Positions 9,402 through 20,265 are shown, counted from the first letter of the stretch. The stretch: DNA of 64,000 nt from Flavobacterium sp. LC2016-01 (GCF_009711135.1 NZ_WMIC01000005.1:1-64000), one strand, 5' to 3'. Numbers and translations: made by a program. Notes: generated from the sequence alone by a model not told the origin.

Positions 9402-9827
9402 ATGACTGTAAATCAAATACTAAACGCAAAAGGGAGAAATGTTTTTTCCGTACTTTCAACTACAACAGTTTATGAAGCATTGAAAGTAATGGGTGAAAAA
9501 AACATCGGGGCTATCCTTGTAATTGATGGAACCGACCTTAAAGGAATATTGTCTGAAAGAGATTATGCCCGAAAAATTGTTTTAAAAGACAAATCGTCAA
9601 AAGAAACATTTGTGCATGAAATTATGGAAAGCAATGTTTTCTCAGTAAATCTTTCAAATAATATTGAAGATTGTATGGAGCTGATGAGTACAAAAAGAAT
9701 CAGACATTTGCCTGTTTTAGAAGATGGAACTGTAGTTGGAATTATCTCAATCAGTGATGTTGTAAAGGCAATTATCGAAATTCAGAAAGACACAATAAAC
9801 CATCTAAATTCTTATATTTCCCAATAA
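9402..9827 (+). CDS. CBS-pair domain protein
   Basis: 141 residues, consisting almost only of two CBS motifs (about 8-65 and 72-130) with GAILVIDGTDLKGILSERDY and RIRHLPVLEDGTVVGIIS, the typical pattern of a soluble CBS-pair module that binds adenosine nucleotides. No enzyme domain is attached. Single-gene unit: a terminator precedes it by about 200 bases and another follows. A role as an energy or ligand sensor is inferred from the family; the partner is unknown. A second, unrelated-length CBS protein is at 58454-59113. Confidence 0.85.
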   Translation: MTVNQILNAKGRNVFSVLSTTTVYEALKVMGEKNIGAILVIDGTDLKGILSERDYARKIVLKDKSSKETFVHEIMESNVFSVNLSNNIEDCMELMSTKRIRHLPVLEDGTVVGIISISDVVKAIIEIQKDTINHLNSYISQ

Positions 9828-9851
9828 AGAAAACCTGAAAAATATACTTTT

Positions 9852-9888
9852 AAAAATAGTCCTGATTTTGATGGACTATTTTTTTTTG
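9852..9888 (+). terminator. Intrinsic terminator after CBS gene
   Basis: AAAAATAGTCC (9852-9862) pairs with GGACTATTTTT (9873-9883), a 10-base loop, then further T residues. Confidence 0.88.
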
Positions 9889-9953
9889 ATGCTATAAATT
9901 GTTATTTTAACAAAAGAAAGCACTAAAAACGCCCCATTTTAAACTAAGACTTA

Positions 9954-9961
9954 TATCTTTG
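9954..9961 (+). promoter_or_regulatory. Candidate -7 box for maeB
   Basis: TATCTTTG fits the Bacteroidota TAnnTTTG -7 consensus and lies 26 bases before the maeB ATG. No clear TTG -33 element at the expected distance. Confidence 0.55.
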
Positions 9962-9986
9962 TAAGCTAGAATAAAAGCTAAAAATA

Positions 9987-12278
9987 ATGAACAAAGAGAG
10001 TAAAAGAAGAGAAGCGCTGCTGTATCACTCAGAGCCGACTCCAGGAAAAATTCAGGTAGTTCCAACAAAAAAATACGCAACCCAGAGAGACTTATCGCTG
10101 GCTTATTCGCCAGGAGTTGCAGAGCCATGTTTAGATATTGCAGCAAACGTTGAAGACGTTTATAAATACACAGCAAAAGGAAACTTAGTAGCTGTAATTT
10201 CAAATGGTACTGCAGTTTTAGGACTTGGAGACATTGGTCCTGAAGCATCAAAACCTGTAATGGAAGGAAAAGGTTTATTATTCAAAATATTCTCTGATAT
10301 TGATGTTTTTGATATAGAAGTCAATACAAAAGATGTAGAAGAATTTATCCAGACAGTAAAAAATATCGCTCCAACTTTTGGAGGTATTAATCTTGAAGAT
10401 ATTAAAGCACCGGAATCTTTCGAAATTGAAAGAAGATTGGTAGAAGAATTAGATATTCCGGTAATGCACGATGACCAGCATGGTACGGCGATTATCTCGT
10501 CAGCGGCATTAATCAATGCGCTAGAATTAGCAGGAAAAAAAGCAGAAGATGTAAAAGTAGTAGTTTCTGGCGCAGGTTCGGCTGCAATAGCATGTACTGA
10601 TTTATATGTTTTACTTGGTGTACAGGTTAAGAATATTTTAATGTATAACAGTAAAGGACTTTTAACAAAAGACAATCCTTCACTTTCTGAATTACAATTA
10701 AAATATGCAATTGACGGTCCTAAAATTGAATTAGCTGAAGCTGTAAAAGGTGCAGATGTTTTCATCGGACTATCTTCAGGAGATATTCTATCGCCTGAAA
10801 TGTTATTGACAATGAAAGATAATCCGATTGTTTTTGCAATGGCAAATCCAAATCCGGAGATCGATTATAATTTAGCTGTAGAAACTCGTAAAGATGTTAT
10901 TATGGCTACGGGACGTTCTGATTTTCCTAATCAGGTTAATAACGTTCTTGGTTTCCCATATATTTTTAGAGGAGCACTAGACGTAAGAGCTACAAAAATT
11001 AACGAAGCAATGAAAATGGCGGCTGTAAAAGCTTTAGCTATTTTGGCAAAAGAACCAGTTCCAGAACAAGTTAACGTAGCTTACGGTGCGACAAAATTAG
11101 GTTTTGGTCAAGAATATATCATTCCAAAACCGTTTGATCCTAGATTGATTACAATTGTAGCGCCTGCAGTTGCAAAAGCAGCAATGGAATCTGGTGTAGC
11201 AAAAAATCCTATTACGGATTGGGCAGCTTATGAAGATGTGCTTCGCGAACGTATGGGGAATGATAACAAAATGGTACGTTTAATTACGAACCGTGCTAAA
11301 TTAGATCCTAAACGAATTGTTTTTGCTGAAGCGGATCACTTAAATGTATTAAAAGCGGCGCAAATTGTTTATGAAGATGGTATTGGTTTCCCTATTTTAT
11401 TAGGAAACAGAGAAATTATATTAGAATTAAAAGCAGAATTAGGTTTTGATGCTGATCTTGAAATCATCGATCCTAAAACAAATGAAGAAGAAGCAAGACG
11501 CAATAGATTTGCAAATTCATACTGGGAAGCAAGAGAGCGCAGAGGTGTTTCATTGCTTGATGCTCAAAAATTCATGCGCGAAAGAAACTATTTTGCAGCC
11601 ATGATGGTAAATGAAGGAGAAGCTGATGCTGTTGTTACTGGTCATTCTAGAAGTTATCCAAGTGTGGTAAAACCAATGCTTCAGTTAATTGAAAAAGCAC
11701 CGGGAGCTTCACTTGTTGCAACTGCAAATATGATGCTTACAGCACGTGGTCCAATGTTTTTATCAGATACTGCAATCAATATTAATCCGTCTGCTCAAGA
11801 TTTAATTAATATTGCATTGATGACTGCTAAAACAGCAAAAATGTTTGGTATTGAGCCAGTTATTGCGATGGTTTCGTATTCAAATTTTGGTTCATCAACA
11901 CATCAAAATGCTTCAAAAGTGAGAGAAGCGGTTGCTTATCTGCATAAAAATCATCCTGAATTGATTGTTGATGGAGAAATTCAGGCAGATTTCGCTTTAA
12001 ATTCTGAAATGCTTAAAGAAAAATTCCCTTTCTCTAAATTAGCAGGCAAAAAAGTAAATACATTGGTTTTCCCTAACTTAGAGTCAGCAAATATTACTTA
12101 CAAGCTATTGAAGGAATTGAATAAGGCAGGTTCTATTGGTCCAATTATGATGGGACTTGGTAAACCCGTACATATTTTCCAGTTAGGAGCAAGCGTTGAA
12201 GAAATGGTAAATATGGCTGCGATTGCAGTTATTGACGCTCAAGAAAAAGAAATTAAAAAAAATAAAGTAGTCCAATAG
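9987..12278 (+). CDS. maeB: NADP-dependent malic enzyme with phosphotransacetylase-like C-terminus
   Basis: 763 residues, the standard length of the two-part MaeB enzymes. The N-terminal malic domain (about 1-160, LAYSPGVAEPC, VMHDDQHGTAII) and the NAD(P)-binding domain (about 160-420, VVVSGAGSAAIACTDL, ATGRSDFPNQVNN) catalyse oxidative decarboxylation of malate to pyruvate. The C-terminal ~330 residues (about 430-760) resemble phosphate acetyltransferase (GHSRSYPSVVKPM, SYSNFGSSTHQNASKVREA) and are thought to be regulatory rather than catalytic in this family. It has its own -7 box and follows a terminator. ruvA begins 67 bases after its stop. Confidence 0.95.
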   Translation: MNKESKRREALLYHSEPTPGKIQVVPTKKYATQRDLSLAYSPGVAEPCLDIAANVEDVYKYTAKGNLVAVISNGTAVLGLGDIGPEASKPVMEGKGLLFKIFSDIDVFDIEVNTKDVEEFIQTVKNIAPTFGGINLEDIKAPESFEIERRLVEELDIPVMHDDQHGTAIISSAALINALELAGKKAEDVKVVVSGAGSAAIACTDLYVLLGVQVKNILMYNSKGLLTKDNPSLSELQLKYAIDGPKIELAEAVKGADVFIGLSSGDILSPEMLLTMKDNPIVFAMANPNPEIDYNLAVETRKDVIMATGRSDFPNQVNNVLGFPYIFRGALDVRATKINEAMKMAAVKALAILAKEPVPEQVNVAYGATKLGFGQEYIIPKPFDPRLITIVAPAVAKAAMESGVAKNPITDWAAYEDVLRERMGNDNKMVRLITNRAKLDPKRIVFAEADHLNVLKAAQIVYEDGIGFPILLGNREIILELKAELGFDADLEIIDPKTNEEEARRNRFANSYWEARERRGVSLLDAQKFMRERNYFAAMMVNEGEADAVVTGHSRSYPSVVKPMLQLIEKAPGASLVATANMMLTARGPMFLSDTAININPSAQDLINIALMTAKTAKMFGIEPVIAMVSYSNFGSSTHQNASKVREAVAYLHKNHPELIVDGEIQADFALNSEMLKEKFPFSKLAGKKVNTLVFPNLESANITYKLLKELNKAGSIGPIMMGLGKPVHIFQLGASVEEMVNMAAIAVIDAQEKEIKKNKVVQ

Positions 12279-12319
12279 CCCTTATAGTAAACTGAGATCA
12301 ATATTGTCTTATTTTTACT

Positions 12320-12327
12320 TATATTTG
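12320..12327 (+). promoter_or_regulatory. Candidate -7 box for ruvA (and sprA)
   Basis: TATATTTG matches TAnnTTTG, 18 bases before the ruvA ATG. sprA follows ruvA by 23 bases and has no box of its own, so both may use this promoter. Confidence 0.55.
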
Positions 12328-12345
12328 GTACTATAAATTATATTT

Positions 12346-12927
12346 ATGATAGCACATTTGCAAGGGAAATTGGTTGAAAAAAATCCCACAGAAGTTGTAA
12401 TTGATTGTGGTGGAGTGGGTTATCATGTAAATATATCTTTGCATACCTTTTCACTGATTCCTAACGCTGATTTTATAAAATTGTATACGCATCTTCAAAT
12501 TAAAGAAGATGCGCATACTTTATTTGGTTTCGTCGAGAAATCAGAGCGCGAAATATTCCGAATGTTATTATCTGTTTCTGGTATCGGTGCCAATATTGCA
12601 AGAACAATGTTGTCTTCAATCGAGCCAAAACAAATTATTAATGCTATTGCATCTGGAGATGTCGGAGTTATTCAGTCAATTAAAGGAATTGGCAGTAAAA
12701 CAGCGCAGAGAGTTATACTTGATTTAAAGGAAAAAGTGTTAAAGTTGTACGACTTGGATGAAGTTTCGGTAGTTCAAAACAATACAAATAGAGATGAAGC
12801 GTTATCTGCTTTGGAAGTTTTAGGATTTGTTCGAAAAGCTTCTGAAAAAGTAGTCGAAAAGATTGTCAAAGAAGATCCGGAAGCTACTGCAGAAACCATC
12901 ATAAAAAAAGCATTAAAAAGCTTGTAA
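12346..12927 (+). CDS. ruvA: Holliday junction branch migration protein RuvA
   Basis: 193 residues, the normal size. The N-terminal OB-fold (MIAHLQGKLVEKNPTEVVID, about 1-62) is followed by two helix-hairpin-helix motifs (SVSGIGANIARTMLS and SIKGIGSKTAQRVILDL, about 70-130) and a C-terminal domain III (DEALSALEVLGFVRK, about 145-193) that contacts the RuvB motor. RuvA tetramers hold the four-way DNA junction during recombination. ruvB and ruvC are not in the window. The gene sits between maeB and sprA as in other flavobacteria. Confidence 0.97.
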   Translation: MIAHLQGKLVEKNPTEVVIDCGGVGYHVNISLHTFSLIPNADFIKLYTHLQIKEDAHTLFGFVEKSEREIFRMLLSVSGIGANIARTMLSSIEPKQIINAIASGDVGVIQSIKGIGSKTAQRVILDLKEKVLKLYDLDEVSVVQNNTNRDEALSALEVLGFVRKASEKVVEKIVKEDPEATAETIIKKALKSL

Positions 12928-12950
12928 TTCAACTAACATAAACCAATTGT

Positions 12951-15900
12951 ATGCGTAAAATTTGTATTTTTTTACTGGTTTTATTTTGTGGCAATGTTTT
13001 GCAATCGCAAGTAAATCCGGCAGTTCAAGATACAACAAAAACTCAGTTTTCCGTAGGGAAAGTAGAGTTGAAAGATCCACCAAGCATACTTTCGGCATAC
13101 AAATACGATCCAATTTCAGATCGTTATATTTATTCCAATTCAGTTGATGGCTTTCCTGTAAATTATCCAATTATTTTAACGCCTAAAGAGTATGAAGATT
13201 TAGTTCTGAAAGAATCTAGACGTGACTATTTCAGAAAAAAAGCGGATGCAATTGATGGTAAAAAAGCGGGAAGCGAGGCAGCAAAAAAGAATTTACTGCC
13301 AAGATATTACGTTAATTCAAGTTTTTTTGAAAGCATTTTTGGAAGTAATACTATTGACGTAAAGCCAACAGGTTCAGTTGAAATGGACTTGGGAATACGC
13401 TACACTAAACAAGACAATCCTTCATTTTCGCCAAGAAACAGATCAAGTCTCACATTCGATTTCGATCAGCGAATCAGCATGAGCTTAATGGGGAAAGTGG
13501 GTACAAGATTAGAGGTAAATGCTAATTATGATACCCAGTCAACATTTGCTTTTCAGAACTTATTTAAACTTGCTTATACTCCTTCAGAAGATGATATTAT
13601 CCAGAAAGTTGAAGTAGGTAATGTGAGCATGCCGTTAAATAGTACATTAATACGCGGTGCACAGAGTTTATTTGGTGTAAAAACACAATTGCAATTTGGA
13701 AAAACGACCGTTACAGGAGTTTTCTCTGAACAAAAATCACAAACAAAGAGTGTTGTAGCCGAAGGTGGTGGTACAGTTCAAAACTTTGATTTGTATGCCT
13801 TAGATTATGATAACGACAGGCACTTTTTCTTATCACAATATTTTAGAGATAAATATGATGCTTCTTTAAAAAGCTATCCCGTAATTAACAGCCGTGTTCA
13901 AATAACTCGAATAGAAGTTTGGGTAACCAATAAACAAAATAGAGTAAGCACAACGAGTAATAATCTTCGTAATATTATTGCGCTTCAGGATTTAGGTGAA
14001 GGGCCTCTAAGTGATGTTCCAGATAACCAAGTGGTTGTTATTAGCTCTACAGCAGGATTCTTTAATACTTCTAAACCTATTGATTCACCATCGGATAATG
14101 AAAATAATGCTTACAATCCTGCTGCAATTGGTCAGCCAGGAGCATTTTTAAATTCGAATATTAGAGAAATCGTTACGGCAAAGTCTGGATTTAACAATAC
14201 AAATGTTAACGAAGGAACTGATTACTCCATATTGGAGAATGCGCGCAAATTAACAGCTAACGAATTTACTTTCAATCCGCAACTTGGGTACATATCGTTG
14301 CAACAGCGTCTGGCAAATGATGAGATTTTAGCCGTTGCATATGAATATACAGAAGGAGGAAAGATCTATCAAGTTGGAGAATTTGGAAGTGACGGGGTTG
14401 ATGCAACTGTTGTTACAGGAAGTAATAATGCAAATCAGGCTATTATTACACAAAGTTTGATTTTGAAAATGCTTAAAAGCAACTTGACAAATGTGCAGAA
14501 TCCGGTTTGGAACCTGATGATGAAAAACGTTTATCAAATTCCGCAGGCGTATCAAATTAAACAAGATGATTTTAGAATGAACATCTTATATACAGATCCT
14601 TCGCCAATAAATTATATTACGCCAGTTCCTGGAACTCTTTTTCCAGATGATGACCCTGTAAATCCAAAACCAGAAAATTATTATATTACTAAAAAACCAT
14701 TATTAAATGTTTTTAACCTTGATCAGTTAAATTATAATAATGACCCACAAAAGGGCGGTGACGGATTCTTTGATTATCTTCCAGGTATTACTGTTGATGT
14801 TCAAAACGGTCGTATCATTTTTACAACAAAAGAGCCTTTTGGAAAACTTCTGTTTGATAAACTAAATACAGGTTCAGGAGAAAACTATAACGATCCTTCT
14901 ACATACAATCCAAATCAAAAAAAATACGTGTTTAATAACATGTATCGAAATACACAATCTGGAGCTTTGCAAGATAGTGACAAGAATAAATTTTTATTGA
15001 GAGGTAAATATAAATCGTCAGGAAGCAGTGGAATTCCGATTGGAGCTTTCAACGTACCTCAAGGTTCTGTTGTAGTTATGGCTGCCGGACGAAGATTAGT
15101 TGAGGGAATTGATTATAGTGTCGATTATCAATTAGGAAGAGTTCAAATTTTAGATCCGTCGCTTCAGGCTTCAAATACACCAATTGAGGTTTCATTGGAG
15201 AATAACTCTATTTTCGGACAACAAACCCGAAGATTTATGGGATTCAATATCGAACATAAAATTTCTGATAAATTTGTTGTTGGCGGTACTTATTTGAAAA
15301 TGACTGAAAAGCCGTTTACTCAAAAATCAAGTTATGGTCAGGAATCTGTAAACAATACAATTTTTGGATTTAATGGAAATTATGCGACCGAAGTTCCATT
15401 TTTTACAAGATTAGTGAATAAACTTCCAAACATTGATACAGATGTTCCGTCAAATCTTTCTGTTCGAGGCGAAATTGCTTTTCTAAAACCTGACGCCCCA
15501 AAAGCCAGTGATTTTGAAGGCGAAGCAACTATTTACGTAGATGATTTTGAAGGTTCTCAATCAACAATTGATATGAGGTCTGCATATGCGTGGAGTCTGG
15601 CTTCGACACCATTTGTTAATTCGATAAATGACAATACATTTAATGCAAATTCAAGCACGTTAGAATATGGATATAAACGTGCAAAATTAGCTTGGTATAC
15701 GATTGATCCTGTTTTTTATTCGTCAAAGCCTTCTGGTATTTCAAATGATGATTTGTCGTTAAATACCACTCGAAGAATTTACAGTAAAGAATTATATCCA
15801 AATACGGATATTGCTCAAGGTCAGATTCAGGTAGTAAATACATTGGATTTAACCTATTTTCCATCAGACAGAGGACCTTATAATAATAATCCGAATTTTA

Positions 15901-18900
15901 GTTCAGGTGCGGCATCTTCAAATTTTGGAGGAATTATGCGTGCTTTGAACTCAACCAATTTTGAGCAGGGAAATGTTGAATACATTCAGTTTTGGGTATT
16001 AGATCCATATGTTGGAAATGGGGAAGCTCCGGGGAACAATACGGGAAAAATTTATTTCAATTTAGGAGAAATTTCTGAAGATGTTTTAAAAGACGGAAGA
16101 AAGCAATATGAAAATGGTTTAGGGCCAGATCAGGTAATGGTTAATCCGCAGCCGCTTTGGGGAGATGTACCGGCTTCTCAATCTTTGATCTATGCATTTG
16201 ATACTAATCCAGATAATCGAAAAAATCAGGATGTTGGTTTAGATGGATTGCCAGATGCTAAAGAAGCCTCAGTTTATACGAATTATGCAGGAGAAGAAGA
16301 TCCTGCGGCAGATAACTATAAATATTATTTAAATACTGACGGAGGAGTTCTGGACCGTTATAAAAGATACAATGGAACAGAAGGAAACTCTGCTGTAAGT
16401 ATTGATGATCCTAATCGTGGGTCAACAACACTTCCAGACGTAGAAGATATTAATCGTGACAATACTATGAGTACGATTAATGCTTATTATGAATACAGTG
16501 TCGATGTGAAACCTGGAATGCAGGTAGGGCAAAATTATATTACTGATATTCGTGAAGTAAGCAATGTCGAATTGCCAAACGGCGGAACGACAACTGCAAG
16601 ATGGATTCAGTTTAAAATTCCGGTTGCAAAACCTCAAAATACTATTGGAAACATATCTGATTTTAGATCTATCCGTTTCATGCGCATGTTTATGACGGGT
16701 TTTACCGATCAAATGACGGTTCGTTTTGGAGCTTTAGATTTAGTGAGAGGCGAATGGAGAAGATACACCGGTACGCTTGATGCAAACGATCCAAATCCAG
16801 ATGATGATGGAACACAGTTTGATGTTGCGGCAGTTAATATTCAGGAAAACGGTACAAAATGTCCTGTAAATTATGTTATTCCGCCGGGCGTTCAAAGAGA
16901 GCAATTGTACAATAACAATACAATTATCAATCAAAACGAACAGGCTTTAGCAGTTCGAATTGGAGGTACAGGATTGCAGTATCAGGATTCAAGAGCCGTT
17001 TTCAAAAATGTAAGTGTAGATATGCGTCAGTATAAAAAACTGAAAATGTTTTTGCATGCTGAATCACTTCCAAATGAAACTGCGTTATTAGATGAGGAAA
17101 TGGTTGGTTTTATTCGTTTTGGTAACGACTTTACACAAAACTATTATCAAGTCGAAATTCCATTAAAAGTTACACAAACAGGAGGATCTTGTACAATAGC
17201 TCCAGATTTAGTTTGGATGGAAGACAATAATATTGACTTAGCGCTTGAGTTATTAACCCGAATGAAAATCAAAGCCATGCCTTTAGATATTAATTCTCCT
17301 AAAAGAGATATTAATGGCGTGTATTATCCTGATGATGACCCTGATTTGATTTCAAGTGGAGGTGATGGTGACAGTAAATTAAAGCTGGGTATTAAAGGAA
17401 ATCCAAATTTTGGTTTGGTTCGAAATTTAATGGTCGGAGTAAAAAGCAGGGCAGATCATAAAGATATTAAAGGAGAAGTTTGGTTCAATGAACTTCGTAT
17501 GTCGGATTTAGATAATAAAGGCGGAATGGCAGCATTGTTAAATGTTGATACCAACATGGCCGATTTTGCGACCGTTTCGGCAACAGGAAGGAAAAGTACG
17601 ATTGGTTTTGGATCGCTTGAGCAGGGAGCAAATGAAAGAGATCGTGAAGATATTCAGCAATATAATATCGTGACAAATTTGAATTTAGGAAAATTAATGC
17701 CTCACAAATGGGGAATTAATTTGCCTTTTAATTATGCTATCGGTGAAGAAGTTATTACGCCAGAATATGATCCTTTTAATCAGGATATCAAATTAGATCA
17801 GCTGATAAAAGAAACAACTGATCCAGCGGAAAAAGATAATATCAGAACCCGAGCAGTAGATTATACAAAGCGTAAGAGCATTAATTTTATTGGCGTTAGA
17901 AAAGACAGAGCTCCAGAGCAGAAACCTCATGTTTATGATATTGAAAATTTCACATTTTCACAATCATACAATCAAGTGGCGCGTCATGATTATGAAGTGG
18001 AAGATTATCGTGATGAACAGTCAAATTCGGCTGTAAATTATGCTTATACTTTTCAGCCAAAAGAAGTGGTGCCTTTCAAACAGACCAAATTCATGAAAAA
18101 AAGTGATTATTGGAAAATGCTGAGCGACATTAACTTTAATTATCTTCCTTCGAATGTTACTTTCAATACAAATATTTTAAGACAAAGCAATCGTCAGCAG
18201 TATCGACTTGTAGAAGTTGAAGGAATTGGGCTTGATCCACTTTACAGACGAAATTTTGCTTTCAACTATCAATATGGTTTTGGTTTTAATGTGACCAAAT
18301 CTTTAAAACTGAATTATACTGCAGCATCAAATAATATTGTGAAAAATTATTTGAATGCTGATAATACACCAAAAGAAGATTTCAACATTTGGGATGATTA
18401 TTTTGATTTGGGAACACCAAATCAGCACTTGCAGCAATTAATATTGAATTATGAAATTCCGATTAATAAAATTCCAGTTTTAAGTTTTGTAAAGGCGGCA
18501 TATACCTATACTGCAGATTATAGCTGGCAGCGTTCATCAACGGCTTTATCTCAGTTTACGGCGGATGACGGAATTACATATAATTTAGGAAATACAATTC
18601 AAAATGCAAATTCAAATACGCTGACTTCAACATTTGAAATGAATAAATTGTATAAGTACTTAGGTTTGACTCCTGGAGGAAAAACAGCTGCGAAACCGAA
18701 ACCGACAGCGCCACCAAAACCAGGAGAAAAAATTGTAAATACAACGGCAAAACCTGTAGTTAATAACAGCCCGTTTTATGACGGTTTAATTGGTGTTTTG
18801 ACAAGTTTGAAAGATGTAAAGGTTAATTATACTAAAAATAGCGGAACGGTTTTACCGGGTTATACCCCAAGCGTTGGTTTCTTTGGTACAGCAAAACCAT

Positions 18901-20180
18901 CTTTAGGGTTTATTTTTGGAAGTCAGGACGATGTTCGTTATGAAGCAGCAAAAAATGGCTGGTTAACGAATTATGATAATTTCAATCAAAACTTTACACA
19001 GGTTACAAACAAGATTTTAAAAGTTACTGCAAATATTATCCCGTTTCCTGATCTGACAATTGATTTGGCTATGGATCGTACTTATTCTCGAAATTCATCT
19101 GAACAATATAGTGTTGTGGATGGAGAATATATGCCATTATCACCTTATACATATGGAATGTTTTCAATCTCAACGGTATTGATCAAAACATCTTTTGCAA
19201 CCAGCAATGAAAATGAATCGGCGGCATTTGATGATTTTAGAAATAATCGTTTAGTCATTGCAAATCGATTGGCTGAGGACCATTATGGAGCCGGTGCGAC
19301 AATACCAAGATATGGAGATGCAAATAATCCAATTCCTGCACCTGGAGATGCGAATTATGCTGTTTATAGTGCCAATGTAGGATATCCGATTGGTTTTACA
19401 AAAAGCAATCAGGCCGTTTTACTGCCATCATTTTTAGCAGCTTATTCAGGAGGAAATGCTTCAAGCAGTTCAACAGATATTTTTAGAAGTTTCCCTATTC
19501 CAAACTGGAGTATAAAATACAATGGTTTGATGCGTTATAAATATTTTAAAGATAAATTCAAACGTTTCTCTTTACAACACAATTACAGAGCATCTTATAC
19601 GGTAAACCAATATAGATCAAATTTTGATTATTACGAAACTCCAGGCGGACAAGATGTGAATACAAACTTCTATAACCAAACGGTAATGTCAAATGTCAAT
19701 TTAGTGGAGCAGTTCAGTCCGCTGATTCGTGTCGATTTTGAGCTTAAAAGTTCTTTCCGTCTGTTGACCGAAATTAAGAGAGACAGAGCATTATCGATGA
19801 GTTTTGATAATAACTTGCTTACAGAGGTAAAAGGTGTTGAGTATGTTGTGGGAGCGGGATATCGTTTTAAAGATGTTATTTTTTCATCTCGATTAGCAGA
19901 TAGTCCAACGGGAATTATTAAAAGTGATATTAACATAAAAGCTGATTTTTCATATAGAAATAACCAGACATTAGTTCGTTATTTAGATTATGACAATAAC
20001 CAGCTTGCGGCAGGTCAAAATATTTGGGCATTAAAATTAACAGCAGATTATGCATTCAGCAAAAATCTTACAGCTATATTTTACTATGATCATTCATTTT
20101 CGAAAGCAGTTATTTCGACTTCATTCCCGCTTACAAATATTAGATCAGGATTTACACTCAGATATAATTTCGGAAATTAA
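12951..20180 (+). CDS. sprA: Type IX secretion translocon SprA (Sov homologue)
   Basis: 2409 residues, matching the very large SprA/Sov family. A signal peptide (MRKICIFLLVLFCGNVLQSQ) leads into long beta-strand-rich sequence ending in a strand with a terminal aromatic (TLRYNFGN). From published structures of the F. johnsoniae protein, SprA forms a single 36-strand outer-membrane barrel through which T9SS cargo passes. Visible landmarks include VDDFEGSQSTIDMRSAYAW (near residue 865), RWIQFKIP followed by FMTGFTDQMTVRFGALDLV (near 1220-1265) and a Pro/Lys-rich linker (near 1910-1925). No frameshift or truncation. It would export the adhesin at 1-6162 and other sorting-domain proteins. Confidence 0.97.
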   Translation: MRKICIFLLVLFCGNVLQSQVNPAVQDTTKTQFSVGKVELKDPPSILSAYKYDPISDRYIYSNSVDGFPVNYPIILTPKEYEDLVLKESRRDYFRKKADAIDGKKAGSEAAKKNLLPRYYVNSSFFESIFGSNTIDVKPTGSVEMDLGIRYTKQDNPSFSPRNRSSLTFDFDQRISMSLMGKVGTRLEVNANYDTQSTFAFQNLFKLAYTPSEDDIIQKVEVGNVSMPLNSTLIRGAQSLFGVKTQLQFGKTTVTGVFSEQKSQTKSVVAEGGGTVQNFDLYALDYDNDRHFFLSQYFRDKYDASLKSYPVINSRVQITRIEVWVTNKQNRVSTTSNNLRNIIALQDLGEGPLSDVPDNQVVVISSTAGFFNTSKPIDSPSDNENNAYNPAAIGQPGAFLNSNIREIVTAKSGFNNTNVNEGTDYSILENARKLTANEFTFNPQLGYISLQQRLANDEILAVAYEYTEGGKIYQVGEFGSDGVDATVVTGSNNANQAIITQSLILKMLKSNLTNVQNPVWNLMMKNVYQIPQAYQIKQDDFRMNILYTDPSPINYITPVPGTLFPDDDPVNPKPENYYITKKPLLNVFNLDQLNYNNDPQKGGDGFFDYLPGITVDVQNGRIIFTTKEPFGKLLFDKLNTGSGENYNDPSTYNPNQKKYVFNNMYRNTQSGALQDSDKNKFLLRGKYKSSGSSGIPIGAFNVPQGSVVVMAAGRRLVEGIDYSVDYQLGRVQILDPSLQASNTPIEVSLENNSIFGQQTRRFMGFNIEHKISDKFVVGGTYLKMTEKPFTQKSSYGQESVNNTIFGFNGNYATEVPFFTRLVNKLPNIDTDVPSNLSVRGEIAFLKPDAPKASDFEGEATIYVDDFEGSQSTIDMRSAYAWSLASTPFVNSINDNTFNANSSTLEYGYKRAKLAWYTIDPVFYSSKPSGISNDDLSLNTTRRIYSKELYPNTDIAQGQIQVVNTLDLTYFPSDRGPYNNNPNFSSGAASSNFGGIMRALNSTNFEQGNVEYIQFWVLDPYVGNGEAPGNNTGKIYFNLGEISEDVLKDGRKQYENGLGPDQVMVNPQPLWGDVPASQSLIYAFDTNPDNRKNQDVGLDGLPDAKEASVYTNYAGEEDPAADNYKYYLNTDGGVLDRYKRYNGTEGNSAVSIDDPNRGSTTLPDVEDINRDNTMSTINAYYEYSVDVKPGMQVGQNYITDIREVSNVELPNGGTTTARWIQFKIPVAKPQNTIGNISDFRSIRFMRMFMTGFTDQMTVRFGALDLVRGEWRRYTGTLDANDPNPDDDGTQFDVAAVNIQENGTKCPVNYVIPPGVQREQLYNNNTIINQNEQALAVRIGGTGLQYQDSRAVFKNVSVDMRQYKKLKMFLHAESLPNETALLDEEMVGFIRFGNDFTQNYYQVEIPLKVTQTGGSCTIAPDLVWMEDNNIDLALELLTRMKIKAMPLDINSPKRDINGVYYPDDDPDLISSGGDGDSKLKLGIKGNPNFGLVRNLMVGVKSRADHKDIKGEVWFNELRMSDLDNKGGMAALLNVDTNMADFATVSATGRKSTIGFGSLEQGANERDREDIQQYNIVTNLNLGKLMPHKWGINLPFNYAIGEEVITPEYDPFNQDIKLDQLIKETTDPAEKDNIRTRAVDYTKRKSINFIGVRKDRAPEQKPHVYDIENFTFSQSYNQVARHDYEVEDYRDEQSNSAVNYAYTFQPKEVVPFKQTKFMKKSDYWKMLSDINFNYLPSNVTFNTNILRQSNRQQYRLVEVEGIGLDPLYRRNFAFNYQYGFGFNVTKSLKLNYTAASNNIVKNYLNADNTPKEDFNIWDDYFDLGTPNQHLQQLILNYEIPINKIPVLSFVKAAYTYTADYSWQRSSTALSQFTADDGITYNLGNTIQNANSNTLTSTFEMNKLYKYLGLTPGGKTAAKPKPTAPPKPGEKIVNTTAKPVVNNSPFYDGLIGVLTSLKDVKVNYTKNSGTVLPGYTPSVGFFGTAKPSLGFIFGSQDDVRYEAAKNGWLTNYDNFNQNFTQVTNKILKVTANIIPFPDLTIDLAMDRTYSRNSSEQYSVVDGEYMPLSPYTYGMFSISTVLIKTSFATSNENESAAFDDFRNNRLVIANRLAEDHYGAGATIPRYGDANNPIPAPGDANYAVYSANVGYPIGFTKSNQAVLLPSFLAAYSGGNASSSSTDIFRSFPIPNWSIKYNGLMRYKYFKDKFKRFSLQHNYRASYTVNQYRSNFDYYETPGGQDVNTNFYNQTVMSNVNLVEQFSPLIRVDFELKSSFRLLTEIKRDRALSMSFDNNLLTEVKGVEYVVGAGYRFKDVIFSSRLADSPTGIIKSDINIKADFSYRNNQTLVRYLDYDNNQLAAGQNIWALKLTADYAFSKNLTAIFYYDHSFSKAVISTSFPLTNIRSGFTLRYNFGN

Positions 20181-20206
20181 ATTTAGAATTCTGAACTAAA
20201 TTTTAT
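20180..20206 (+). terminator. Weak AT-only hairpin after sprA
   Basis: AAATTTAG (20180-20187) can pair with CTAAATTT (20197-20204), followed by TTATT. The stem has little G/C, so termination would be weak. Confidence 0.35.
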
Positions 20207-20218
20207 TAGAAGATTATT

Positions 20219-20226
20219 ACATTTGT
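20219..20226 (+). promoter_or_regulatory. Candidate -7 box for gcvH
   Basis: TACATTTG matches TAnnTTTG, 39 bases before the gcvH ATG. Confidence 0.55.
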
Positions 20227-20265
20227 GTCTTATTTATTAAATTATCAATTTTCAAACATACTATT